Below the pieces are notes generated by a model. That model had not been told where the DNA came from. It saw only the letters and a program-made list of their open reading frames with translations, and did not search any database. The position numbers and the translations under genes are program-made. Positions 11,632-23,299 of a stretch of DNA of 64,000 nt are shown piece after piece. Origin of the DNA: Monodelphis domestica (lineage: Eukaryota; Chordata; Mammalia; Didelphimorphia; Didelphidae). Positions within the stretch are counted from its first letter, which is position 1. Each line of letters starts with the position of its first letter. Location of the stretch: the NCBI RefSeq assembly GCF_027887165.1, contig NC_077229.1, positions 349,638,416 through 349,702,415 on the forward strand, in the 5' to 3' direction.

Positions 11632-11712
11632 ATTTAAAGATGGCCAGGATCTTAGAGGCCAATTAGTCCAACCCTCTTATTTTACATATGAAGAAACTGA
11701 GACAAATGATCA
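11632..11712 (+). mobile_element. MIR/Ther-type SINE fragment
   Basis: Contains ATCTTAGAGGCCAATTAGTC, CAACCCTC and TATGAAGAAACTGAGAC, the core of the common ancient mammalian SINEs. Confidence 0.65.
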
Positions 11713-12036
11713 TTTTAAACACTTTGGTTCTTAAATACCAGAAATACATCATTTGACCAGTTAACTAACTAAACAACAATAACAAAAGGAAAAACTCTCA
11801 GACCAACTTAAGTCTCTTTCACTCAATCCTTTGCCATTTTGATCTAAAATGGGAAGGAGGGATAGGGAAAGGGATTCATGGACTCTCAAGCAGGAGTGTT
11901 CTAGAAAATGTTTAACAACTAGTTCTTTGAAAAGCTAGTTTTTTTTAAGTTTAATATGCTAAACTTTTCTCCATCTCATTTGTAAGCTGGACAATCAACA
12001 AAATAATAAATCTAATTCCTGATTAATAGTATGTGT
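11713..12036. other. No gene; nothing recognised
   Basis: AT-rich spacer between the two inverted LTRs. Confidence 0.3.
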
Positions 12037-12537
12037 TGTGGTGAAAAATCACCTTTAAAGATTGTTATAATATTAATTTATGGTCGCCAAGGAATTTACT
12101 TATGAAATTCCTAAAATGAAACACTCAAGTCAGAATGGAGTTTACGGTGGTTTAATCACATTGGGAGTAAGGAAACAGGACAGGGAGTAAAGAAGAGAGG
12201 AGGAAAGGGAAAAGGGTTAACTCAACCTTCTGGCCGAGCCAGAGGGAGATTAGGCCCTAAGGCCAAGGTAGAAAGGAAAATCAGTCCTTGACTCACGTGA
12301 CCGATCTGAAGGAAAGCTCTCTGAGGGTGTCCTCTCTTCTCCAGTTACTAGCACAAACTCGTGTCTAGCCCTGTCCACAGGAAGTGAGCGAATTCCAGAG
12401 CTGTTCCCTACCTCACTTCCTGTGCCTCACAAGTGCCAATGGTGGCTTAACCTTGGCTTAGGACAGCCCGGTTGGGCAGTTAGTTATTTCTGATTTGTCA
12501 TTGACTAGCACATACCCGTGTTGTGTGGGTGTGCACA
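12037..12537 (-). mobile_element. LTR, gamma-type family E (minus orientation)
   Basis: About 500 bp. Its minus strand matches 11040-11574 and the LTR at 37344-38279: the tail GGAATTACATAGC-like block, GGTCGCCAAGG on the plus strand, and the donor-like GTGAGT (plus-strand ACTCAC at 12291-12296). Plus-strand ends TGTGGTGAAA and GTGCACA. No target-site duplication was found. Confidence 0.6.
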
Positions 12538-12974
12538 ATTTTGGGTGCTAGACCAAGCAAGATGGAGATTTTTAAATTCACATATGCCAATTTCTGAGGT
12601 ATAAATGTTCACAGTGAAAATGAAACAAATGGGATCTCCCTTGCCCGTTCAAGCAGATTCCATTATAACCCTGCCTTAAACTAGAGTGAACCAGTAATGT
12701 AAGATAGATGGAATAAAGTGGAGTATCAGATATGGTCTCTTTCAATGAAGATTTCTGTGCCTCTTTTCCCACTTCTTTCTTTGTGTAACATTCCTTGGTT
12801 TAGGCTTAGACAGTGTGATCCACCTAGTGATATTTTTAGACATTAAGTCATGAAGTAATAAGTCTTGCTATATCACATCATGTTTTCTCTATTTCTGCTA
12901 TTTGAAGACTTCATACCTTTAGCATATTTCAGTTTTTCTTCTTGGACTTGTCATCCTGAAAAAAAAAAACAGAA
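12538..12974. other. No gene; nothing recognised
   Basis: AT-rich, no open frames of note. A run of ten A (about 12960-12970) marks the edge of the next repeat. Confidence 0.3.
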
Positions 12975-13430
12975 CCAGCAAAGCAGTTCCAAAGAAAACA
13001 TCTCTAATCAGAATGAGGGAGATAATGCTGTTATGGCAACCAGAGTCATATATACACACTAGACAGAGCCACCCAGATCCAAGACTCTGGGAACACTATC
13101 TATTTTTTCCCATTTTTCTTCTAACTAAAGAACTTGGGGTTTTATTTATACTTTATGGGGTATAACCAAAGAGAAACAACTGACTAGTTACAAAGGGACT
13201 TGGGAAAGAGGTTGTAGCACAGGACTAGGGTATCTGGAAGAAGTCTAAATACAATAAGAGAAACTAAGAAGACAAGAGGGTGTTTAAGATTCAGACTACC
13301 CAGCCAGAGTGCTCAATGGGTGCTTGATGGCCTATTTTTAATATGAGACCAGGGTCTGAGTGAGGATTTCTTGAAAGCAGATTTCCATGGGATGAGGGTA
13401 AATTTTGGGTTTCATAAAACAAAGTTGTCA
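12975..13430 (-). mobile_element. LTR-like repeat, family J, copy 2
   Basis: Second copy of the repeat at 9660-10156, same orientation, ending AAACAAAGTTGTCA. The two copies could be the LTRs of one decayed provirus, but the 2.8 kb between them hold unrelated LTRs. Confidence 0.5.
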
Positions 13431-13554
13431 GACTCAATCTGTGGATTGCATTTTGAGAATCACTATTGTAAAGATTGGATTTGGTTCTCCCCTGTTTATA
13501 ATAATGAAGGTACTTAGCTCTTCCCTGATTGGGAAGATTTAAATTGTAACTCAT

Positions 13555-14285
13555 GTCTATTTTTAGATTTTTATCCCCATTAAATGTAAATACCCTACTT
13601 AAAAGTTAAGTAAGGAGACTTGCCTATTTTTAGATTCAATCACAAAAAGTGAAAACATGGTATTTAAAAGTTAAATATGAAGATCTACTCATTTAGACCA
13701 AAAGTGCAAATATCCCACTTAATCATGAAGTGGGAGGTCTGTGACCCATGTGTGTGATAGTGGATGACGAATCAAAATTGACCGACTGCTGTCTGAGCAG
13801 TCCTAGAGCAGAGCATCAACTGTGATTGGTAGACATAGAATTAGGGGAAGGCACGGGAAGTGACTCAAGAGAAAATGTCTTTAAAAGGAGCTGTTACTTC
13901 CTTTGCAAATTCAATTCTTCATGCTTTCCAGTTGAGGCTGGTAAAGAGGGGAAGAAGGATCTACTGACTGGACTGACACCTGGTGAGTGAAAAAGCTGAC
14001 TTAAATGCTGGCTTTTCTCTGAAGAGACTGGCCTCAGGAAAGACCTATTCTCTTGAGAGACTCTTCTTGAGTCCTTGGCTTTGCCAAGGCCGGCTGAAAC
14101 TAATTCTCCCTGCCCAGAGAGGCTGGGAGTAAATTACTTAGTGCCTAGGCTAGATATCTTATGCTATCCTCTCTTTAATTTTCTTCATTCTTTCTATATT
14201 TTATAAATAAATCTCTTTGGAATTAATTAAATTCCTAGTGACCACATTTTTAAATAATCAAGTCCAACCCTTTAAAAAATAACCC
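13555..14285 (+). mobile_element. LTR, gamma-type family
   Basis: Shares with the other gamma-type LTRs a CCAAT-box inverse (GTGATTGGTAGACATAG near 13830), TTTAAAAGGAGC, a donor-like TGGTGAGTGA (GTGAGT at 13983-13988), a poly(A) region ATAAATAAATCTC near 14200 and the CCTAGTGACCAC block near 14235. Left boundary uncertain; a C run follows the end. Confidence 0.6.
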
Positions 14286-14310
14286 CTTCCCCCCCCCTTA
14301 CATTACCATA

Positions 14311-15040
14311 GTTTATAGATTTAGAGTTGGAAAGGACCTCAGAATCCATTTAATCCAACTGCCCTTCTTTTATAGATAATGAAATTGAGTCTTATAGGAA
14401 GAGCTCAGGACAGATCAAGCCTACTGAGAAAAGCAGCCATGCTTGCCTGAGATTGCTGGCAAGGCCCCAGTCTCACACAAAGGCACTGCTGCTCTCAGGC
14501 AAAGGTTATCATTAAACCCTGGAGCTCCCCTCACTCTGAAGAGCAAAGAAATTCTTGTAACATCATGACTAAAAGCACCAAACCTGCCTTTCATTAAGAA
14601 TAGATTAGTTGTCACTCTTTCTCAACTTGCTTTCATCTGTAATAGCAACCCTTGTAATGTTCATGTGTGAAGTCATTTTCATAAACATTATCCTGTGGGA
14701 AAGTAATATCCCTTAAGAATGTTATAATGCTTAGTATTCTATTTCCTATAAAAGTCTTTCTCTTTGGCATAATAAATGAAGATCATAGCCTCCAGTTATG
14801 GTTCCATGATTCTTCCATTGGGTCCTCTGCATGCTGGCCTGCATCTTTCCTGTCCTCCTTATCTTCACCCTTTCTTTCTAGCAGACTAACTTTCACTTTC
14901 CATGGCTGCAATGGCCCCCATCACCAGACTCCCACAGAGTCTCAGAGAAGTTGTGACATGCCTAAGAACACAAAAGTATCAAGAACTATATCTGAATTTG
15001 AACCTAGGACCTCTGACTCTCTTTTCAGATATATCTTGAT
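14311..15040 (+). mobile_element. MIR/Ther-type SINE split by an LTR-like insertion
   Basis: 14311-14400 (GATTTAGAGTTGGAAAGGAC, then AATGAAATTGAGTC) and 14937-15040 (TCTCAGAGAAGTTGTGACAT, GAACCTAGGACCTCTGAC) read as the two halves of one SINE. The 530 bp between are LTR-like, with CCTATAAAAG near 14748 and AATAAATGAAG near 14770, which give a promoter and poly(A) signal in order. Exact junctions and duplication are unclear. Confidence 0.5.
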
Positions 15041-15661
15041 GAATTTACATTTTCTGTATCAATTCAGAGGTTCTTCCATGCATTTTAAGAATGCCATGAA
15101 ATTTTAACCTATTAGATCTCCTATGGAAAATTGTCCCTCCAAATCTACTACAAACCTAATGCTATTGAAGGAACCAGGAACCAGCATGGAAGAGAAGGCT
15201 GAGAGGGAAAAGAGAACTGACTTCAAATATTTGAAGGATTGTTATGTAAATGATGTGAAGGAATTAGATTGGTTAGTCTTGGCCCTAGTAGCCCAAATCA
15301 GGAGCAATTTGTGGAAGATTACAGAAAAGCTGACTTAAGTTTGATATAAGGAAAAAATTTCCTAATGAAAAGAACTATACAAAAGTAGAGTGATCTGCTT
15401 TGAGAATTAATGAGCTCATCTTACAAGAGGTGTCCATGCAAAGATTTATTAATTATATTGAGGACAAGATTCAATTTTAGGAAAAGGTCAGACTAGAGGA
15501 CTTCTGAAATGCCTTCTATTTACAAATTTATGTAATTTTGTGGTTTATATCTTTGTTTTGTTATTCTTCAAGTTTAGTTTTTTATCACTGAATTTTGGCA
15601 AAGAAGGCATCTGTAAAAATTATTTCACTCTTATATGATCAAAACAAACTAAACACACAAC
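15041..15661. other. No gene; nothing recognised
   Basis: The frame at 15123-15338 is open for 71 codons but shows no domain. Confidence 0.3.
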
Positions 15662-15868
15662 AGAGCACCTGATCTGGAGTCAGAAGAATCTGAGTTCAAA
15701 TCTGGTCTTAGACACTTCCTACTGATGTGACCGTAGGCAAGTTACATAACCTCAATTGCCTAGGTTTGTCCAAGATCGCACAGGAAGAATCTGAATCCAG
15801 AATTGAACCCAGGGCCACTCATATTCAGGCTTGACTATCCACTAAGACACCTATCTGCACCTAGAAGT
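15662..15868 (+). mobile_element. tRNA-headed SINE joined to a MIR-type core
   Basis: GAGCACCTGATCTGGAGTCA, GAGTTCAAATCTGG and GTAGGCAAGTTACATAACCT form the tRNA-like head. TCGCACAGGAAGAATC, TTGAACCCAGGGCC and CCACTAAGACACC form the core. A-rich/T-rich sequence follows. Confidence 0.75.
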
Positions 15869-16229
15869 TAAAGGTTGTTTTTTTTTTGTTTTTTTTTTAA
15901 TAAAGGTTTACAGGGATCATGTAAGCCTTTGTTTCAGATTTTAATAGTATCTTCCTATGGACAATAATTGAAGATGAATTCTTTACTTTAGATTATTATG
16001 AGTATAATCATCCAATTTAGGAAGAAATTATAAAAAAAAAGAGTTGGATGCAGTCAAATTTTTTGGTTAGTTTCTAAGGGAGATAAACATAGATCAGAGA
16101 ACAATTTAGTTCAAAATGGAGCTAAGCTCCAAAGAGCTAGCAAATTTATCCTAGATCACTAGGGAACCATCCTCCATGAGATGCCAAAAGGCATAGAATC
16201 ATTCATGAGATTGTCAGTCTAGAGTTAGA
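15869..16229. other. No gene; nothing recognised
   Basis: AT-rich, several T and A runs. Confidence 0.3.
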
Positions 16230-16545
16230 AACTACCTTGGAAATTATCTTGTCTAAACCCACCTCCTTTCACTTCCTGGCTTCCCTAGTTTCCTTCAAGA
16301 CCCAGCTAAAATCTTATCTTTTATGAGTAGCTTATCCTGATTCCCCTTCATGGGTAGTGCCTTCTCTGTTGATTATCTCCAATTTATCTTCTATATATCA
16401 TATTTGAATATGATGTCTGGAAGTTGTCTCTCCCTATAAGCTCCTTAAGAGACTAGACTGTTTTTGCCTTTCTTTGAATCACCAATGCTTAGCACAGTGC
16501 TTAACACATAGTAGGTATTTAACAAATGTTTACTGACTGACTAAC
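16230..16545 (+). mobile_element. LINE-2 3' end
   Basis: CAAGACCCAGCTAAAATCTT, TTATCCTGATTCCCCTTC, TATAAGCTCCTTAAGAG, CTTAGCACAGTGCTTAAC and AACAAATGTTTACTGACTGA appear in the order of the L2 3' region. Confidence 0.75.
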
Positions 16546-16715
16546 TGAATAACTAACATCTTGATTTTCTATAAGGAAGAATCTGTGGACCAGAGGTAAA
16601 TTGACTTACTCAATAGTACATAAATCATAAGTGATAAAACCAGGCTTCTAACCCTGGTGCTCCAGAGTACAAATTCATGATCTTTCCATTATAACACACT
16701 GCCTGTCCATGACTA
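16546..16715 (+). mobile_element. MIR-type SINE remnant
   Basis: GACCAGAGGTAAATTGACTT, ATAAAACCAGGCTTCTAAC and CCATTATAACACACTGCC match a degraded MIR-like body. Confidence 0.5.
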
Positions 16716-17199
16716 TGCCTTCAGGTATGAGTTACAAACAAAGGTCATCTTCCTGTAAATTAATCCAGCAATGTCAAATCCAAACAGAAATGGTGGCTAC
16801 CAAATCATGCATAAGGATTCCTATAGGCTGCATATTGATTTAGAAAATAATATTTTCATATATTTCCTTTTTTCATTAATATGTCAACACTTTAAAAGCA
16901 GATAGCTCATATATGTATAACACATATTATAAAATGACATATAATAAAGAAACATAAATTTAACAATTTGTTTTTAATATTTATATGTACACACATATAT
17001 TTATATTACATATATACATGCATACCAATAAGGTAAGATCTAATTATAGATAAAAAGAGGCATGATTTTATGTTTTAATATCAAATATATTAAAAATAAT
17101 TATAGAATATATCACTATAAGAAGATTCAAAAATAGTTTATTATTGTTTGCTAGAAACTTGGCAACTTATCAGGTATAAGCTTTTGTGATAATATAATT
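16716..17199. repeat. AT-rich low-complexity stretch
   Basis: Mostly TA, TAT and ATATA words (16850-17110), with no gene. Confidence 0.6.
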
Positions 17200-19351
17200 T
17201 TCAGTATGAATGATAGATATTTGTTTGTTAATTTCACTCTTTGTGAAGTTTTTATAGTCTTCAAGATGTCATCTAGATTCCTTTGTCCACACATCTGGAG
17301 TCCCCCATACTGAAGGGGATTCCCACACTGAGTACAGATGTTTGGGTGTGAGTTTTAATTTTTCTCATTCGAATTGCAATTCCTATCAATATCATTATTC
17401 CTGAAATTTTGATTTCTATTTTCCTGATTTCTCTTCTTACAATTCATGATTACATGACCAACCTTTCCATAAAAATAACATGTTAGTAATTATTTTGTGG
17501 ATTCTTGTAAGGGAGCTATGACCTCTCCCTGATTTGCTTTTCCAAATGTTTTGGTTAATTCTTTTTTTCCTTCCTTAATGTCTCCATTAAATTAGTGTTC
17601 TTTTTATCCTTCTCTCCCTGTTTAGCAGTTAATTTCTTTATTTCCTTCCTTAATGTTACTGTTAAATCAGTGATCTCTTTCTCCTTTTCCTTATGTCCCT
17701 CAAAAGCATGAACTGCCACTTTTTTCAATTCTTTGAGGTCCATATTAGGCCAATTTGGACAGCTAGTCATAAAATAATTCTTAACTACCTTACAACTGTT
17801 TTTCACAAATTATATTCTGATTTGTCTAATATCTCTTTCCCTGGGAAGATCCAGTTCTATATACCTACCTCCCAGCTCAATAAGCCTATCCAAAAACTGA
17901 GAGAGGTTTTCATTATCTTCCTGCATCAGATTTTCAAATTTAGTCCATGTACCAGGCCTATCAGAACAAGCCTCATTGCTTTTAGTAATGAATTTCTAGC
18001 CTGGCATAGTTGTAAGTAATCTTGCTCTGAATTTGGGTTCCATTTGGGATCTTCAGTTGGCCAACAAGTTGTTCCCTCTCCCTGGACCTGATTAACAAGC
18101 AAAAGAATTTTATTTCTTTCCCTTTCCATTAGCAAGGCCTGGAGCAAATCTTTCACATTAATCCACATGGGATTATATGTGTGGAAAATACTTTTTCAAC
18201 CTTATTTATGAGCAGTATGGGCTCGTTTTCAAAAGAAGGAAGTTTTTTTTTTTTGGATCTCTCAATGTCCTATGGGGAGAAAGGTGTATGATGTCTAGTG
18301 TTTACTAAATCTCCAAGTTTATTATAAGTAGGAACATCTCTGAGAGGGAAAAATGCCTTTATTTGAATCGAGTTGAATCACCAAGGGTAACTGTTGCTTG
18401 GTTTATTTTCTGGATTTCACTGGAGTGGGTTATATTGAAGTTAGTAGGGGAAGGTGGGAGTGAGTGAATGGAGAGGGAGGGGATAGTCAGGGGTGAGAAA
18501 ACAGGGCAAAAATATTGGGGGTGGGGGCAGGGTGGAGAGGATGGGGATGGGGCTGGGGATGGGGAGGATAGGAGCAGGGGTGGGACTGGAGAGGAGAGGA
18601 GGAGATATATAATAGAATGGGTGAGGTCGAGATAAGGAGTGATAGTAAGGTGGGTGGGATCAGTCAGGGGAAGGAGGGTAGGGAAAAGGATGGATAAGAG
18701 AATAAGAATACCAATGGTTCATAGGGATAGGGAAGATGGATGGGAACTGGGTAATGAGGAGGAAACTCTTGAGGGTACAGGTAGTGATATTGAGAGTTAT
18801 ATGGTAAGTGAGGGTAGAGAGGTAGGTTGAGAGGAAAGGAGATGGGAGGGGTGGGGTATGAGTGAGGTCTGATAGGGAGAGGAGACAAAGGATTCAAGTC
18901 CTGGTTTGGGTTAGAATGAGGAGAGACTTCCTCATAGTCCAAGTGGGATGATAGGGAGTGTTTCTTTCTAGATATAATTAAGGGTTCAGGAGGAGGAACT
19001 GAAAGAGTTGAGCCAGAATGGTCTGGTTCCAAAGAAAAACTTTTACTCACTGGAGGGGATGGTTAATTTATCAACATGATATGCCCATAAGAGCCAGTAT
19101 TTATAATCTTTGGAACCTTTGTTTTTAATGGTTAACTTCAAATCTTTTAAGATCTTGAAGTCAAAGGATCCATATTTTGGCCATGTATAAGATATGTCCA
19201 TCCAGGTTTTGAAAAAATTTTTAGCTTCCTTTTTTGTCATCCAATTCTGTTTAGGAAGATTAGGATCACCTCAAGAACTAAAGAGTTTATGCAGGGGTGA
19301 ATCTGGAGGAATATTTCCTGATTTCCCTAGATGTATTGCAGTATTTCCCAT
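17200..19351 (-). pseudogene. Endogenous retrovirus (class I, gamma-like) gag pseudogene
   Basis: Minus-strand gag in correct order. It has an N-terminal Met-Gly-Asn (ATG at 19351-19349), the usual myristoylation site. A matrix-like segment follows (19240-19043), then a long Pro/Ser/Tyr-rich segment (19050-18430) whose plus strand is G-rich. A capsid segment (18168-17926) contains a WINVKDLLQALLMERER motif typical of gamma-type capsids. A Lys/Glu-rich coiled stretch (17806-17555) and a zinc knuckle near 17490-17440 complete it. The knuckle's second Cys is Tyr. Frames are broken by stops, one within about 30 codons of the start, and by frameshifts, so no gag protein can be made. No protease, reverse transcriptase or env is seen downstream. 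I did not find its own LTRs with confidence. Confidence 0.75.
18420..18640 (+). repeat. G-rich purine tract over the gag proline-rich region
   Basis: Many GGG and GGGG runs (GGGGGTGGGGGCAGGGTGG, GGGGATGGGGCTGGGG). It is the complement of proline/serine codons in the retroviral remnant and could form G-quadruplexes. Confidence 0.8.
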
Positions 19352-19549
19352 AGTGTCTAGTCTGTCTGTCTTAATCTGCCTATTTTAGCTAATCTGAGAA
19401 TTGTTGAATAGTCAATTTATACAATGAAAGGTTCCTAAAACAAGAAAAAAATGGAGACCCAAATTTCTTCAATGTTATTGTGGAAGGCAATGAGAGTGGA
19501 ATTAAATAATAAGCTAATATAAGGAACTAAGTAATTGTTGCACAGCAAT

Positions 19550-19920
19550 AGTACCAATAATTAATATGTATTTATTATAATTATTATTGTTATTATTAAT
19601 ACTTAATAATAGCCAATGATAATAAATAAACATTATTAACAACAATTACTAATAATTAATAAGAATTGTTAGTGACTAATAATAGTTATTGATAATTAAT
19701 AATTATTGTTATTGATACTATTAATAATACTGCATTATGAAATTATTTATTAATATTGCATTTACTTAGATTTATTTTTGGCTTTGTTTAATTTTATAAA
19801 ACTGGTTTTAATTTAATGCAGTATCATTAATATTTAATAATTAATAATTCTTTTATTTAAATGTATTCAATTAAATGTTGTTTATTTAAATTACTAGTAA
19901 TAGTAGTAGTAGGAATGGTA
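19550..19920. repeat. TAA/ATT-rich low-complexity region
   Basis: Long series of AATAAT, TTATTA and related words, then a short TAG run near 19905. No gene. Confidence 0.85.
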
Positions 19921-21399
19921 TTTTCTTTTAAGTTTACTGCAGTTTTTCTTGCTTGAGGGTGGCACTATAATTGCATGTAGAGGGTAAGACACTAGAGGGT
20001 AGACAAGAGTGAGATAAAGAAGGAAGAAATGTTCAATGGGGGAAGGGAGAAAAAATAACAAAAGAAAAAGTTCCCTTGTAAAAGTCCAGTCCTTTCCCCT
20101 CCCTCAGAGGTAAAGCCAGTGGCCATGTGTTTTCAAAGCTGAGGGAGCTTGGGAGGGAACTCCTATCTGTCAGTGGGATTTTCAACCCTAGATCTCCCAT
20201 CTCTAGGTCTGGCTCTCAAACTACTGGTAACAGGAGTTCCCAACGCCTCAGTCACTCTGCTCCAGCCCCTCACAGTCAGGTTCCAAAGTTGTGGGGGGCT
20301 GAGTCTTAGGGTCTCCCCATTTGAATCCCCCACAGCCTAGAAGTACCCCCAAGATTAGTCTACTGTCCATTTTTAGGGGGGCTACTCCATGCACTACACT
20401 ATACTGGGTTAAGCAAAGCAAGAACTAGGACTCTGTGTCAGCTTCCCCACAGATTTTGCAAACCGGGGAAAAGTATAGGCTGTCAGGGGCTGGGAAGAAT
20501 TAGGAGTTCCCATTTGGATTTTTGGAGCAGCTTAGCTTCTTCCATGCTAAAAGAAATGAGGGAAGGGGGACATCACGTGGGAGGAGGGTCCTTACCAATC
20601 CTGGCAGGCTCAAAAAAGAAAAACAGACACTTTTGTGTCTCAGCCGAGGTGTGTCCCACATATGAAAGCAGATGGGCAGCTCTGCTAAAAAATTAAGAAG
20701 TATAAGAATAATAGTGGTAGTTTTATTTAGATAATATAAATTTTGATTAGTCAGATCAGGGAGAATTAGTGTAACCTGTGAAACACAGGAGAAGCAGTTC
20801 CTTGTGGAAACAGGGAGTTTATTTGGGTGGATTTAGAATCCCTTAGAATTAGAAATCCTTTATTTATCCTTATATATTTCAATAAATACTTTATTTTTAT
20901 AATAAGTCTTTTAGCGTCCTTTCACCTGGCCCTGAAGGGAAGTTCACCTTTGAGCTTTACTTCATCACTGAGGATACTTTTGATTACCTCTATCAAAAGT
21001 ATCCAAAAAATTTTGAACCTATATTGAACAGTTTTTCTATCTATATTTTGTGTAGCATGCCATTTAAAAATTTTTTTTTTACAATAATCACATGAGATAG
21101 AAAAGGTAGATGAGTATAGATTTAAAATCTTTTCCATACTCTAAGTTCTGGCCACATGCAGCATATTCCCAAGAATCCCTCTCTCCCTCACCTGTCTGTT
21201 CCAGCCAAGTGTCCATGCCAAAAAGTCCAAGTGGGCCTCACCCACTCTCTTTTATTGACATTCATGGATGCAACTCTGGCATGTGAAGAATGTTGATGGA
21301 CATTGGTCAGCAAGTCCAGAGGGGGAGGGGATGAAATCTCAACACAGGTCATACTTGCTGAAATGATAAGAACCAAATGATTCTTGATAATTTTTAAAT
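19921..21399. other. No gene; probably retroviral leader/LTR remnants
   Basis: If the gag at 17200-19351 belonged to a provirus, its leader and 5' LTR would lie here. Minus-strand AATAAA words occur at 20850-20900 and an AATAAAAGAG near 21250, but no LTR ends or primer site could be fixed. Open frames here are short and unremarkable. Confidence 0.3.
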
Positions 21400-21814
21400 G
21401 CAGGAAAATGAGTCAAATCACAATTTTTAGTTGCCTTTTCCCAAATCAAATTTTATCTTAAAAGATTTAATGTAGTTGAACACAAATGTTACAACCTTAT
21501 TTTGATCCTGAAGTTTTAAATTTATTTCATTTAAATGTCCTGTTATATCTACATTGTAATCTGAAATCTTAAATCAGTTCTTATTAAATTTTTCTGGTGT
21601 TCTCTTTTCATTTATTAAATAATTTTTTTTTTGATTTTGTGGAAATTGCCAAAATCTCTTTAAAGCTTTTTAACAGGAAAGCCACCAAACTTTTACATAA
21701 TAAAGTAGATCTTCCAGCTTCAATTTCAAATTCCAATATTAATGAATAAAACTGTCAGTTCAATACTTAAGAACACATAAAATTCACTGTTTAAAAAAAT
21801 TAATACAGAAGAAA

Positions 21815-21975
21815 AACAACTACTTGATTACATGGGTTGAGGGGGATATGACTGGGCATGTAGACTCTAAATGATCACCCTAGTGCAAATATCAACAACA
21901 TGGAAATAGGTTTTGATCAAGGACACATGTAAAACCCAATGGAATTGTGCGCTGTCTACAGGAAACATAAGATGA
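21815..21975 (+). mobile_element. LINE-1 3' UTR fragment
   Basis: TTTTGATCAAGGACACATGT, AAAACCCAATGGAATTG and GCGCTGTCTAC match, in sense orientation, the 3' UTR of L1 A (complement of 28290-28380). Confidence 0.55.
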
Positions 21976-22004
21976 TTATACTAAATACTAGTGGAATCAA
22001 TCAG

Positions 22005-22112
22005 TCATTAAGTCATAAACACTTTCTATGTGTTAGGCACTGTGCAAAGCACAGGCAACTTCAAAGAAATGCAAAAATATAAAATAGCTCCTGCCCTCAA
22101 GGAGCTTATCCA
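22005..22112 (+). mobile_element. Ancient repeat (L2/MIR-like internal motif)
   Basis: CTATGTGTTAGGCACTGTGC and CTGCCCTCAAGGAGCTTATC are hallmark strings of a common old mammalian repeat. A GGAT microsatellite follows. Confidence 0.55.
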
Positions 22113-22142
22113 ATGGATGGATGGATGGATGGATGAATGGAC
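22113..22142 (+). repeat. (GGAT)n microsatellite
   Basis: About six ATGG/GGAT units in a row. Confidence 0.9.
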
Positions 22143-22870
22143 ATTGAATTGTTCACTTCCCATGCATGTTTGCCAATCTATATATTCAAAAAGGAGATTT
22201 GTGATAAAGATCTTGATAATACTTTGATAAAAGAAAGATAAGGCACACTTTGTCTTTATTCACTCCAATTTCCTTTCTATGGTGGTGAATGACAAGAAAT
22301 AAAATTAAGAGTTTTAAATAGAAAAATAAATAAATAAAAAATTAAGTTTTCTAAACAAAATTCAGCACATGCTCCATTTTTACTATATCTGAGCACAATA
22401 CTGACTGGTATATAATGTAATGAATATGATCAGCAATTTTATTCTGCTCAGTCAATCATTTAGATACAAATCTATTTGTTTATCCCTGAAATTGATGCTG
22501 AACTGAATGCAGTTATACACACTATTTTTGCTATTGGAAGATTATACTTTTTGAAAAGTCTATATACTTCCTTAACAATATTTTTACCTATTATAATCTC
22601 ATTAAGAGGAAGAATATCAAACAATTTTTTGTTCCCAGTAAAATGTCACATGTTAAATAGACATTTGAGTCAGTCTATTAATTCATCAATTACAATTGAA
22701 AAATTCAGAAAATTTTCCAATTTTGTTTTGTTTTTCACTTATGTCAGTAGCAATTTTGTTAATACTTTCCACAAAAGTATTTTGTAATAATGAAATACTC
22801 TATTTTTTTTTTTACTTTTTCAGGAAAAAGAAGAGTAGCAGCTTTATCAGATACACCTCCACAAAAATTA

Positions 22871-23299
22871 TGAGATTCTAAAATAACTCATTTTGATTAT
22901 ATTTACTCTCTTTGTGAATTTTTGAAAATACTTAGGGTTGTTTTTTATAGGGATTTAAAACTGATCTTTTGTTATTTAAGTTAAATATTAATCATACTTA
23001 GAACAGTGTATTTTATGTGAATTTTAAAGTATCTTAAATGAATTATTAAACATGAAATCATTTCTTTACTTCAGAAAATAACCTAGCTTTCATAGTTCTA
23101 ATACATAGTGCTAGTTCCATAGTAAAAGGGAAAAAAAAAAGGTCTTAGTAATGCATATTTTCTTATCAGAAAAATTCCACGTTCTTTTTCTATGGATCTT
23201 TTCTTATTTCTCATTGATGTTAAGATGATTGATTCACTTTCTTATAAAATAAAAATGAAATAATTTTAAAACCAAATAATTTGTAATCTTACATTTCTA
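22871..23299. other. No gene; AT-rich, nothing recognised
   Basis: Very AT-rich intergenic sequence. Confidence 0.3.

Larger units (their letters stand above)
21430..22870 (-). pseudogene. hAT-type DNA transposase remnant (ZBED/EPM2AIP1-like)
   Basis: Conceptual minus-strand translation gives two blocks in proper order. 22870-22440 contains FSIVIDELID, KLFDILPLNEIIIGKNIVKE and an I-T-A-F-S-S-A-S-I-S-G stretch, corresponding to the catalytic-domain region (DESTD and CTDGA-type motifs). 21690-21430 contains WWLSC-KALKRFW and ITGHLNEINLKLQDQNK, typical of the C-terminal half of hAT transposases. Many stops and frameshifts are present. A 3' piece of an L1 (21815-21975) and other repeats now sit between the blocks. 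Family placement is from memory of motif order and needs a profile search. Confidence 0.55.

Noticed and set aside
15662..15868. tRNA-like boxes that might be a tRNA gene
   Set aside because: They belong to the tRNA-derived head of a SINE followed by its core; no intact cloverleaf.
18639..18830. Plus-strand Arg/Gly-rich frame
   Set aside because: Shadow of the proline-rich gag segment on the other strand.
20280..20362. Possible retroviral primer-binding site (TGGGGG words on both strands)
   Set aside because: Only six to eight bases agree with a tRNA-Pro type site and no LTR end lies next to it.
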